DNA from: Sipunculus nudus
Lineage: Eukaryota; Annelida; Sipuncula; Golfingiida; Sipunculidae
DNA: 64,000 nt
NCBI GenBank assembly: GCA_026874595.1
Contig: CM049309.1
Coordinates: 75,438,426 to 75,502,425 of the forward strand
Reading direction: 5' to 3'
Position numbers and translations under genes: made by a program. This document shows, one piece after another, positions 11,450 through 22,509 of this stretch (positions are counted from its first letter, which is position 1; each line of letters starts with the position of its first letter). The notes under the pieces were generated by a model. It was not told where the DNA came from and did not search any database. It saw only the letters and a program-made list of their open reading frames with translations.

Positions 11450-12300
11450 TTATCCATTGTAGCTCACCAAATCCGTCTCCCAGGACAATCTGTTAAACGT
11501 TTCGTCCTTCCATTTGGTTCCATACGTCGTGCACAGTAGTGACATAAGCATCCTGTATCTTAGCTTCCCCTCGGGATACTGTTTGACTAAAACTATTTGT
11601 CCATCATACAAGGGTGCATCTCGAGCTTTCTTGTCCATGTCCCTCTTCCGCTGTCCAGCTGCCTGATCCAGCCTTTTCCTGTCATGCACATTTCCTGGCT
11701 TTCTCGGTCCAACCCTAGTGCAATGAAACCCTATTGGTAGGACTATATTCTTCATCCTCAGTAGCAAAATCTGGCATCAGATCGATTGGCAACCTCGGCT
11801 CTCGGCCAAAGAGGTGCTGGGTAGTTTTTTTTCGCAAACACTACTTCTGACAGATGCTTTGTCCAACGACGCTTCTTTGCAGGTGGCAATGTTCGAAGCA
11901 AGTCGTGCATAGTTCGGTTGAACCTCTCCGTCTGACCGTTTGCCTCTGGTTTGTAGCTCGTTGAGCGCGATTTCTGTACTTCTTAAAGTCTACATAGTTG
12001 CTGCACTTAGCTTCAAAGTCTCTGCTCCTGTCCTGGGTGTATGCGGAGTAGTGCTCCGTACCGACTGGTCCACTCCTTCACAACGATTTGTTACAGATCT
12101 CCTTGTCTTGGGTCAGTCACACATAGGTATAGCGTACCATCTTGTACTTGGAAACGCTTCCTGTGCTTGAAGAGTAGTTGTTCCTCTTTACTGCGTTGTC
12201 GTTTTTACTTCAAGGATGGCTATATCCCTGCTTTTACTTTCTCCCACTGGAAGATCTTACCACTGGGCCCCGACTTAACGCTTTTGACCACTCAGACATG
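11450..12300 (-). pseudogene. gypsy integrase remnant
   Basis: The minus-strand reading at ~11955-11900 gives [20 protein letters not shown], the conserved end of the integrase core containing the catalytic Glu. A frameshift near 11825 separates it from [16 protein letters not shown]. The segment ARDAPLYDGQIVLVKQYPEG (~11620-11560) matches the C-terminal part of such integrases. The zinc-binding N-terminal portion is not clear. Confidence 0.8.
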
Positions 12301-12379
12301 GTCAGCGTGGATAACGTGGTTGCCTGTGTATCTCAAGGTCCCGCAATCACTACATCCAACTCTGCAACTTGACAATGCG

Positions 12380-13244
12380 TCTGCATTAGCATTATGTTTG
12401 CCAGGACAATATTTGATCTTAAAGTGAAAACTTGGATGGGCTGAAGCCCAGCGCTGTCCAATTGCTGATATCTTTTGTCTGTATAAACTTCAAAGAAGCC
12501 AACTTGTAGGTATTCACAAAACTTCTGCACAACCGCCCAATATTTCTAGCTTCTTCGAACTATAGTTGTCCATGTTTTGTTCAGATAGCCGTCGACTGCG
12601 ACTTGCGTACCCGATAACTCCGAGCCTGTGCATCTGCAACTGGTTAAGTATGACTCCTAGCCCACTGTTTGATGCATCTTTCTCAATCACAAATGGTTTT
12701 TGAAAAGTCTGGGTAGGCTAAAATAGGTACGTGCCTCTGTGAACATATGTTTTAACTCCAGAAACGCTTGATAATATTGCTCTCTCCCCATAGATCGCTA
12801 ATCTTGCTGTTCTTCTTTGATAAACAAGGTCCCAACAAACTGGTTGGATGGAGCAGCCATCTTTGTAAAATCCGGAATGGATCCGGACTGCCTCAAATAG
12901 TCCCATGGATGTGAAGAACGCAGTTTTGTGCCGATCCTGAGGTACTACTTCGATTTGGTGGTACGCTGAAACAAATCTAGCGTGCTGGAATACTTATCAC
13001 CTCACACTGCCTCTAGCGATTCTTCTCCTCTTGGCAGTGGAAACACAGTTCTTTTAACTTTCTGATTCTGTCTCCGGTAATCTAAATACACCCGAAGTTC
13101 CTCTGACTTTTTCCGAAGAATTACAATCGGAGACGTGAATTTTGAAGTACTTTCCTGGATAACTCCCTTCTTGAGTAGGTCTATTAGATGTTCTCTAAAT
13201 TCTGAGAACAGATGAGGTGGAATCCGATGATAAGGTAACTTCAC
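12380..13244 (-). pseudogene. gypsy reverse transcriptase and RNase H remnant
   Basis: 13244-13002 reads HRIPPHLFSEFREHLIDLLK then GVIQES and SPIVILRKKSEELRVYLDYR, the N-terminal RT fingers. About 12990-12890 gives FVSAYHQIEVVPQDRHKTAF. The region carrying the YxDD box is scrambled. RNase H is recognisable from KPFVIEKDASNSGLGVILNQ (~12700) and ends in KYCPGKHNANADALS (~12390). At least two frame changes and several substitutions are present. Confidence 0.8.
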
Positions 13245-13293
13245 TGGGTCGTCATCAATTGTCCTGATGGCATGTCTGACTGTGCTGGTGTAT

Positions 13294-14065
13294 TTAATGG
13301 CTTCTCATTACACTTGAACAACTGGACATGTTCCTGTAGCAGCCTTTGCACTTGAGCTTACTCTCTGTTCCATGGAAACCGGACAGATCAACATTTGGGA
13401 AAAATGCATTTGTATCAGTTTTACAGTCGGTTACAGGCATTAGAAGTACCCCTCCTGCATTGTCCTTAACCTCAAACTGAGATCCTACGCTCGGCCCAAC
13501 AATGTTGTCTGCACTCTGGAACGTACCAATCCGGGTATTTGGCTTGAGTGTGACATTCCTCTGGCTCGGATTTGCAATTTGTACATACAGTGCCCCATCT
13601 CTCGCTCTAACAAGGGTATAGGAAACCAAGACTCTACCTGGAAGGTACGACTTCAAAGGCTCTACAACCGCCAGGTCCTCTTTCACTCTACCAAACACAG
13701 CACAGCAGCTAATGTATGTACTCCAGCAAGCTTTGCTAAACATGACACTTTCTTTTCCTTCATGACGCAACACGTTGGTGCCCACAAGTCCTGGAAGGCT
13801 GAGCGGTTTTTCTTAGTCTCAGGTGTACCCTCCTCCCTTGACCTTTCTCCAATGAGTTCTATGTATAGTACTATTACTCCCCTATAGGGTATCTCGAGTC
13901 CGTTTTCTGCACGAATAATGATCTCTGAATCGGGGAACGGCTGTCCATTCTCTGACGAATGCTGATCATAAAAGCTTTCTTTTCCAAAATTATTGAAGCA
14001 TAGACCCTGGGTCCAAAAGACAGTCGACATCGACGCCACCGATTTTCACACTGGTAATTGGCTTA
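13294..14065 (-). pseudogene. gypsy protease and pre-RT remnant
   Basis: Minus-strand reading near 14065-14000 gives IGGVDVDCLLDPGSMLQ then a stop: an aspartic-protease active-site segment with DPGS where DTGS/DSGS is usual. Downstream pieces in other frames include LVSYTLVRARDGALYVQIAN and NVTLKPNTRIGTF, the pre-RT spacer typical of gypsy pol. Confidence 0.7.
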
Positions 14066-14084
14066 TCTCCAAGGAATTTCTCTC

Positions 14085-15119
14085 TCATTCCCGCAGACAA
14101 AACCGAACATGCGGAGTTACTGGCTTCTGTCTGGTCCCTTTTTGGCTCTTTGTCTTTGTGGTTGTCTTGTCCTTTCTTTTTTCCGCCGTTTGGACAATCT
14201 CATATGAAATGGTCTGCACTACCACATCCGCAACATCTCCTGAATCTAGGCATCTCACCCTGTTGATTCGGACTATCCTGCTTTTCGAACATCCTGCCTC
14301 TAATCTATCCTGCCTAGTCTGTTGTGCTTCTAACCGATCTACTAATGTCCTTTGCATTACCAATAGCTTTATAAGCATATCTGCTTTTGTGTCGGTCGTA
14401 TTAACAGCATGAACATCTAGATTGACCTCTCTGGCACTCATCACGTGTACCCTCAGCTGTCCACTTTATGGCTTCTTTTCTTGACAGCCGAAATGTGGTT
14501 TCCCGATGCAACATAGTGGTATGATTCAGTGTTTTCCGCAACTGGCGATCACTAAGAATATCAATGAATGTATCTCTTAGGGCCCTGTACCTATAAGGCA
14601 CTATATTCGGGTTGGCCTTACATGCCCGGTCTAACAGTTCCATTAACAAGTTAGAGCAGTCACAAAGGCTTGCCCCCTCTGCCTGCATACGGTTCCCAAA
14701 TCTCTCAGAAGTGCTACATCTGGTCGACCATCCATAACAATTTGTTCAAGAATACGATAAATCTATTAGGGTCCCTCATTTTATTTTCCTAAAAACAAAC
14801 AAATCCCTAACTGCGCAGGTCCAACCAGATGTACAATCAGAAAATCTGCCGCTTCTAGGTCTACCAGTCCTTGATGCAATTTAGCTGCTCGGACATCCCG
14901 AATCCAATCATCTAACTGGCTACTCTCGCCACTAAACCTAGAGAGTTTACTTGGTGCATATAACAGCCTGATTGGCTTGTCGCCCACAACTGCCTGATCA
15001 GCAGCAGCTCCACCACGAGCCTCTAACTCAAGAACTCTCTGTCGCAGCCTCTCAGTCTTGTTCTTAGCTTGCTCAGCAGCACCCTCTCCGCCTTCTGCAT
15101 CCAAGTTTGCAAGAATCAA
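14085..15119 (-). pseudogene. gag remnant of the gypsy element, with broken zinc knuckle
   Basis: Minus-strand pieces 15119-14781, 14688-14401 and 14444-14085 lie in different frames. The first has a charged coiled-coil-like start and then LSRFSGESSQLDDWIRDVRA, a gag-like segment. Near 14195-14235 a CCHC nucleocapsid knuckle (C-x2-C-x4-H-x4-C) is readable but carries an in-frame TGA between His and the last Cys. Confidence 0.75.
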
Positions 15120-15258
15120 ATCACCTATATGTGGTCACTGACAAATTAAATCCTCAGCACGTCTAACTGGAAACGGTTGCTGTTTCATAAACAAAACTAG
15201 CTTGTGTTGGGCTCTTACAATCAAAGTACCCATAAATCTGTTTTCACCACTAGGTGGC

Positions 15259-16091
15259 TGTTACGAAGACAATTTTTCCAGGGGAAAAACTGGGCCGATC
15301 CAGGACTCGAACCCATGTCGGTGGCGCACTTGTCCGTCGTACCAACCGCTTCGCCAGAAAAGCAAGCTTCAACAGGGAGACGGTTCGGTCCGCTTTTATG
15401 TCACCCCTTACACACCCCCTCCAAAGAGCGTTCTGCTATCAGAACAAGACTATCCCAGAGGTAACACCTTCCGGGAACTATTCCCCGGGCCACAAAGTTT
15501 GCCGTCACGTTGGACGAGCCCCCATTTTGTTACGAAGACAAATTGCTCAGGGGAAAATTCTTGGCCGATCCAGGAGTCGAACCCATGTCGGTGGCGCACA
15601 TGTCAGGCGTTCCGAACGCTTCGCTAGAAAAGCAAGCTTCACTAGCGAGACAGTTCGGTCCGCCTTTATGTCACCCCGTAACACACCCCCTCTTCAGAAC
15701 AAGATTAACTGTTCCAGGAGTCACAGTTTTGGTGAACTAGGTGGCGGTAATTTCCTAATTACTTCAAATCACCATTCCCCGGGCCACAAAGTTTGCCGTC
15801 ACGTTGGACGAGCCCCCATTTTGTTACGAAGACATTTTGCTCAGGGGAAAAACATTTGGCCGATCCCGGTTACAAACCCATGTTTGTGGCGCACAAGTCC
15901 GGCGTACAAACCGACAGTTCGGTCTGCTTTTAAGTCACCCCGTAACGAGCCCCCATTTTGTTACGAAGACAAGTTTTCAGGGGAAAATACTTGGCCGATC
16001 CTGGATTCGAACCATGCGTACCAACCGCTTCGCTAGAAAAGCAAGCTTCACTAGCGAGACAGTTCGGTCCGCTTTATGTCACCCCGTAACA
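15259..16091 (-). mobile_element. Tandem array of miniature LTR (TRIM-like) elements with tRNA-like LTRs
   Basis: Four LTR-like units lie at 15259-15412, 15528-15683, 15822-15947 and 15959-16091, separated by internal segments of 115, 138 and 11 bp. In minus orientation a unit starts TGTTACGGGGTGACA and ends CTTCGTAACA. The LTR is followed directly by aaaTGGGGGCTCGTCC, which fits a tRNA-Pro primer-binding site (13 nt as in murine gammaretroviruses), and the next LTR is preceded by the purine tract gaagaggggg. So LTR, PBS, ~120 bp, PPT and LTR are all present with no coding. Inside the LTR, in the same sense, are a B box (GGTTCGAGTCC; + strand 15303-15313, 15573-15583, 16003-16013) and an A-box-like TGGCGAAGCGGTTGG (~15340-15356). 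ORFs across the array are accidental. Confidence 0.75.
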
Positions 16092-16383
16092 GTCACACTT
16101 ATGTATACATGTGAAATCACAAGTGAACCTCACTTACCAGTTACCTACTATCATGACAGTTCACTGACGAGTGGACCGCATCACTCCAGTATGAACATGC
16201 AATATAATAACCGCTTGTCAAAAACACTCAAGCAATCCATATATGCATATATACACATTTAGCATAAAAAGGAATTCCCCGCCCAAACTTTCAAAATTCC
16301 AGAAAGAACGGTCAAACATTACCGGTATTAGGTATGCAAGTGGTTATTCATTAAAATATTAAAAAATATATATATATATATAT

Positions 16384-16499
16384 TATTACGGGGTGACATA
16401 AAAGCGGACCGAACTGTCTCGCTAGTGAAGCTTGCTTTTCTAGCGAAGCAGTTGAGACGCCGGCCCAATGTTTTCCCCTCGACAATTGTCTTCGTAACA
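16384..16499 (+). mobile_element. Solo LTR of the same miniature family
   Basis: Plus-oriented copy starting attacggggtgacataaaag and ending cttcgtaaca. The A-box-like region (tagcgaagca) is kept, while the B box is deleted. It sits in an (AT)-rich site, so the target duplication cannot be defined. It lacks the PBS after its end, consistent with LTR-LTR recombination. Confidence 0.7.
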
Positions 16500-17707
16500 A
16501 TATAAATAAAATATAATGGTCACATGACACACCTAACAATTGAAATCAAAGGCCATGTTTCTGTGCCAAGTCCTCGCACACTCTTCAAGACGTCATGTTT
16601 TATTGTAGATTATCTATGAATTATTCTTTTATTATATTATTCTTTAGACATAAAAATCTTGATTAGACCACAAGAAACCGTTCGGCCTATTGTTCTACAG
16701 ACCCTTGGAACAAAAAAAAGAAAAGATTTTTCTTCTTTAATTATCTAATCGATACAAAGTACAGGATTTTGCCAGCCTGCCTAGAAAATAAAAAAAATGC
16801 TCGAGTTCTTTATGTGGGTTTTATATGATCAAATAAAATAAAGCTGGTCGACATGGAGGTATAGGTTGGTTATAGGTAGTTTTCAAAACCAAATTGGCAT
16901 TTAAAAATCTAAGAGCAAGAGGTAGAGTTATCAACTGTTGAATTCCACTTCTGTTTGTAGATATCCAGCTGCCTCTTTCTATAAGTTATTCCATCTGAAC
17001 TGAAGGCACGGGGATCGATTTTCGCGGGCATTAGACGGTGCGCCCTCTGTTGAAAGTATGTAACACTAAATGCATTATGTCCAATCAGGTCCTAGATGGC
17101 CATTTATCCCGAGCCAGAACGTAAACAACATGTTGGGCAACACAGCGGGCAATCAAAATCTTCAAAATAACTCACGGCATATTTGATCATTAGTTGCTCA
17201 TGTGGAGTTCCTGAATTTACTGACAACTTTAAAGCAGCGAAGGTCAGTATTTGCACCCATATCCGGTGTTTTATAAGTATCAGGTAGGAATTCTATGTAT
17301 GATTTAATAGACCGATGGGTCTGAACATGTTTTGACAGTTGATGCGGTACCCGGTCAGTTTGCAGTCGGTCCTGCTGTCACTGTCTGTCACTGTCAGTCT
17401 GGTCTGTGACAGGGTCCCGCTTGCTACTGCTTTCCTTAATGTCGCAACTTTACAACTGATACCTACATAAATGGTATTTTTAATTACGAAAGCTCGCTGC
17501 AGTTTGAAAACTACAAATGGTCAAATGTTTATATTAATATAAACCTCAATTGAAAACATTGCGGTAAGCGGATTAACAAAATGTCAAAAATCTATAGGTG
17601 CCAAAGGGATATGGCACACGCACAATCACCACAATCATGCATCATAATAAGAATTTATGGGGAATCACAGCAAGAGATTTGGCAGTTGTCCACAAGAATA
17701 TGTCCGC

Positions 17708-18263
17708 TGGCCCCTAGACTGGTACCCCGCTCTATTATGGCACCGATGCTCTAGGCCAATCATAGAGACGGGCGTACAACGCCATCTTCAGGACTCCCGG
17801 CAGACTGGTTCCAACTCAAATATGATTTATATATGATAAATATAAGCATTTTGCTTGCTCAGAGAAGTTGTCAAAAGTTGGCAGTACATTTTTTGTGACA
17901 TTTATGATTAGATTAATAGATATTGATAATAAACCAATGCCACGTACAGAGGAATATCAAATATTCAGTATATCGTATCATCTATACATCCATCAGTGAA
18001 TTTTTGTGCAACAACTTATTTTTCAATATTTGGAAACTATAAATAACTAAAGAAAGTAATTTTATAAGAAATCTTCACGGATAACCAGCCAGGATCGCGT
18101 GAACGTTCATGACAATCGGTATGAGCGTACAGACTGGAGTTGGAACCAGTCTACAGGTAGGTCAGGAGTTGCAACTGGGAGTACTTAAGATGGCGTTGTA
18201 CGCCTGTCTCTATGCTTGGCTGAGGGCCTTAATAGAGCAGGGTACCAGTCTAGCTGGCCCCTT
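17708..18263. repeat. Inverted repeat with ~110-125-bp arms
   Basis: The left arm 17708-17818 and right arm 18136-18263 are reverse complements with scattered differences; shared stretches include gagttggaaccagtct, aagatggcgttgtacgc and gggtaccagtcta. The ~317-bp spacer is AT-rich. Could be a foldback element or two opposed copies of one repeat. The ORF at 18109-18411 reads through the right arm and is not credible. Confidence 0.75.
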
Positions 18264-20961
18264 GAAACCAAGCACCCCAGTGTTTCATGTGACTAATCTA
18301 TTTATTTTACACTGCACACAGTTGGTAACATTGTTTCCCTCTGAACATGCATGGAGTGGCTCTTCCTTTTACTGTGCACCACATAAACCAGTAACATTGG
18401 TTCCATCATAATATAGGGGGTTTGGTACATATAACGGCACTGCATTATTTGTTTTCATGACACTTTCCAAATTTCCTCTTGACTTTTAACTGATTCAGCT
18501 TGACATAATGTATTCAGGCGTTTCCAACATTATACATGACATTTATTGTCAAGAATATTCCGTTGAATGTGTTGTTTGTCAACAAGAGTGAATACTATTT
18601 ATAAGATAAAAGATATTCAGGGAAGCTTGGTTTTGGGGACTCACTTGGAAAATGGAAGCAGTAGGTGCAATTTTGCTTGACAGCAGTGATAGAGCTGGTC
18701 TTAGTGAAATCCATACAACAATCTATGGTCAATTTGATTGGTAAATGCACCAGTTATAGTAAAGGAAAAGACATCTGGCAGCAAACATACAAGCTACTGT
18801 GACACTGGCCCCTGAACAAGACCGGCGTCTATTTAAAGCTGTGCGTTTATTTTTCTGAGACATTGATTTGCCTCAGCAACCAAATAAGGTAGGCCACTTT
18901 TAAAGGACCAGCATCTGATCAATGGATATACGGTAGTTATATTTTCTGTTTGTACAATCCATGTAAAATAAATTTAAGTTTGAATTATAAGTAGAATAGC
19001 CAACCACCATTGGAACAATGGGCCAGGGCAGCAAACTTCAGGGGTATAAGGTAGTTTTCTTGGTAACGACCATGGGCAGTTGTGGTGTATACTGTAAATT
19101 CTTTTAGAACTAGAAAAGCATCCAGTGAATGTAAAGAGAATGGAGTGCATACAGATTTACCCTAAATATTGAAGTGGCTCATCCAAAAATGTAATCATTT
19201 GTATTATTGCCCATGGACCAACTAATCACAAATTTAATTAACATTCATTTAGACGTTTTGAAAATACTGTAACCTGAATATAATGCAATCAAACAAACCA
19301 ACAGCCCTAGATGAACACCTAAACCTTTGTCAACTTTGCTGGCAGAGATGAATGAGCTTCAGCAGAAATTAATATACCCCTTCTAATGGAAATGTCATGC
19401 GCTGAATAAGTATGTCAGTGAAATGGATTGCTTAACCAGATGTCCTCATGTTTTAACAAAGTAAACAAAAATAATGAAAAGTTAGGGTCCGCATTTTCTG
19501 CCAGGCCAAGCGTGAATATATACATATATAGATATATACATAAACATGTAACGGTAAATTCTTACCATACTGTGTGCAGTTTTTATAACAAAGGTAAATC
19601 AATTATTGAACTATTTGGTTGTACTGATAAAATGCTTGAAAATTAATTACAATATTAGGGTGGAGAGGGGGTTAGAAAAGTCAGAGTTGGCCATATTCTT
19701 TCATTGAATATATATACCATATTATGCCTGTCTGTAGGTATTGATTGTAAAGTTGCTTCAAGCACATTTCCCTTACATTTATATTTGTGTACACTGCATC
19801 GGAATCTGTGTTCTAGCTCAACCCTCGCCTGCATATGCCATAACACAGAAGTGGATGCATTCATTGCATATTTACTATTTTTTTTAATGAACTAATAGTA
19901 GATTAGAATAAATGTCTACAGTTTTAACAAATGCTGATTTTATTAGAAATAATATCGTCATGTGATAATGATTAATAGATGCTGTTACTGATATCCTAAC
20001 ATTGGTATCTTAATGATATATTTTGTCCTGTTATTTCACATCAGTGGCTTGTAGTATTTGGCATGAGAAAGATATGACAAGCATATAATGTATCTTGTAA
20101 GATCTATAGTTTATGGATTCCATTTACTGATAAAAATTTGCATCTACAGGTAGTTCTTAGATATATGGTGCATATGCTGAGTTGTATGTATTATAACTGT
20201 CACAGAAGCAACAATTCCCCTATTCTACTTTTAGTGTTTGCATGATCAGCTCAGAAAAGAAGATTATTTTAATGGGCACATATTTGCTACAAAAAGCTGC
20301 CAACTGTGTAATTGTGCTTTTCAGTACTTAATCTATTACTGATTGCAATCTGGTTGAAACAATCTGTAAATAATATGATTTACAGAGAGAATTACAATCA
20401 TGAAACATCGTGATGAGGCTGTCCCACTTGGTAAGTCATGATTTCCAAAGATTTGATTCAAGTACATCCTCAGATTTTCAGGTTTACCCATGGAATAGAA
20501 ATGTATCAGAATTAAATTTGTTTTGGTGTAAAATATGATAAATGTATTTAATATAAAATGTAATAAACCTGCTTGTTCATCCCACATCTTTAATTCTGCA
20601 TCTTGTTTCATGTATTGCATTGTAATATGGTTTGCTATTAAACATTTGTGCACAAAGTATTATACTTTGTTCCCTACATATAACTTCATATCTTGATTTT
20701 ATCACATAATCTCAGAGGTGTATGTTTCAGCAGAAACCAAAAGTATTTAAAAACCCCTTAAATGTTGGAAAATTTGTTTCCGTCATATTTTTTGTTGTGA
20801 CTGATATTGAAAGAAACATCTGATTGATCATAATGCTTAGACCTAGGGAGAAATAATGAATATTGTCATCAGTCAGGGCCATCAATTTAAAAAACGCAAA
20901 CTTGTGATTTCATATCTTAACTAGAAATCTTCATTCAAATAATGCGTCCCTCTGCCATATT

Positions 20962-20983
20962 GGGGGGGTGGGGGGTGGGGGGG
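20962..20983 (+). repeat. G-rich tract with quadruplex potential
   Basis: Three long G runs separated by single T residues, upstream of AHI1 exon 1. Confidence 0.7.
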
Positions 20984-21028
20984 TTTGTTCCAGTTGTGGG
21001 ATGCCCCTAAAACCATGTTTGCATACAC

Positions 21029-21290
21029 TTATTCAGGCCATATTCCAGGCCAGGTTCATTTGTTCATGAGTGACTTTGCATTTGTAAATATTCCTGATCC
21101 TGGTTTATGTGCCAAATGCACACCAAAATCTAATTGCTTCTTTCATTGCCCATTCATAAAATGCCCTTAACATTTCATGAGCTTGTGTTCATAATTGTAT
21201 GAGTTATATTATGAACAAACACACACACACACAAACAGGAACAAGGATGTACACATGACGTCCTGGCAGAGGCAACAATCAGTCAATCAC
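21029..21290. repeat. Dispersed repeat, copy 1
   Basis: Shares with 57135-57380 the order ttattcaggccatat, gtgact-(t)-gcatttgtaaatattc, attcataattg-atgagttat, tgaac-a-cacac-cacaaa. Length ~250 bp, no coding, probably a SINE or MITE fragment. Confidence 0.6.
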
Positions 21291-21713
21291 ATGATGACAT
21301 GAAACCAGGAATCACTGTTTAAACAGTATAATTCAAAATATTCAAAATATTGCAGCTTTGTAATGTTAAACAGCTGCAAATGCTTTTGCACACATTTGCT
21401 GATTATTTCATAAGTATTATAAAAAAAATATTATTTATTCCAGAAAATGTTAGTTCATTGTAAGTGACTGTTGCTGTATAATAAAATGAATAACAGATAG
21501 GTTATTGTACAGGTGTGTCAGCCAAAAATTATTGTAAAATTATTTAAGTAACCTTTTTAATAAAATTTAAATAATACATTTAATTTGATAAATATGTCTG
21601 AATTGTAATTACAGTACTCTGATGTAAGTAGTTTTTGCCGGTGTTGATATGTTTTTTGCTCATTGATGATTTAATATTAAACATTTAATGTTCAAGCTCA
21701 GAGCAGTGGCGGG

Positions 21714-22292
21714 ATGGAGGACCCTGACAGAGCTAGAATTGATCAGGTGCTGAAAATGGCCATTTCCAGATCGCAGTAAGTTGCTTTATATTGGAACATT
21801 TGATTTAAAAAAAACCCAGAACACCTCCACTGTAATTTGCTGTCTATCAGTCAGCCTTTTTATTATCCCCACGCAGGGTTGTTATGTTTTTCCCAGTGTG
21901 GTATTTACCAGTTGGTAAATACCGATATTTACCGCCTTTGGAAAAACCTCTCAAAGTGGGAAAATGGGAAAAACTGAGAGAAACCTCTAATAATCAAGTG
22001 ATGTCACAATGGGTGGTTGGTTTCTTCTCACCCTAGCTAACTAGTTGTATGACCCCTACATGACTAGCATAGCTTCTTCACACTTCTGTACCCCCAAGGT
22101 TAACTCGGCCTTGATTAGGTTAACATGCTTGATTACTTTTCTCAGCTCTCCTACTAAAATTTATGTTGCAGTTAATTGGTAATTAAGTAATAGTAATGCA
22201 CTAGTAAGAGTTGTGGAAACATTGCACACACACACATATATATATATATATATTCACCACATGTGGATATATATATGCATATATGTATATAT

Positions 22293-22323
<31 letters not shown>

Positions 22324-22443
22324 CATACACACACACACATATAATATAATTTCAACATGCAACATTAAACAGAATTAATTAATATATATATATATATATA
22401 TATTCATCACGTGGGTATATAAATGCCTATATGTATATATGTA

Positions 22444-22509
<66 letters not shown>

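Larger units (their letters stand above)
11400..15119 (-). mobile_element. Decayed Ty3/gypsy LTR retrotransposon (gag-pro-RT-RNaseH-IN)
   Basis: Read on the minus strand, gag, protease, RT, RNase H and integrase remnants occur in the Ty3/gypsy order from 15119 down to ~11400. Every domain is broken by stops or frameshifts, so the copy is not active. Typical flanking LTRs were not found for it: no LTR-like sequence is visible below 11.0 kb. The miniature LTR array at 15259-16091 directly beside its gag end has the same orientation and may be related to its 5' LTR. Intact elements of this type encode a ~1,200-residue polyprotein replicated through a cytoplasmic RNA intermediate. Confidence 0.85.
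16500..21690. other. Intergenic region upstream of AHI1
   Basis: Apart from the inverted repeat, the dispersed repeat at 21029-21290 and a G-rich tract, no coding exon is recognised. A non-coding first exon and promoter for AHI1 probably lie here; a possible donor is gtcagt at ~17242, but nothing decides it. Confidence 0.4.

Noticed and set aside
15202..16262. Open frames up to 260 codons across the miniature LTR array
   Set aside because: The frames repeat the same peptide (e.g. GRSRTRTHVGGA) because the DNA is tandemly repeated and contains LTR, PBS and tRNA-like motifs; there is no domain or start context.
17090..17245. Possible non-coding first exon of AHI1 ending at gtcagt
   Set aside because: A donor-like site alone is not enough; no promoter motif or start site could be supported.
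18109..18411. 100-codon ORF upstream of AHI1
   Set aside because: Mostly the right arm of the inverted repeat; no support as an AHI1 5' exon.
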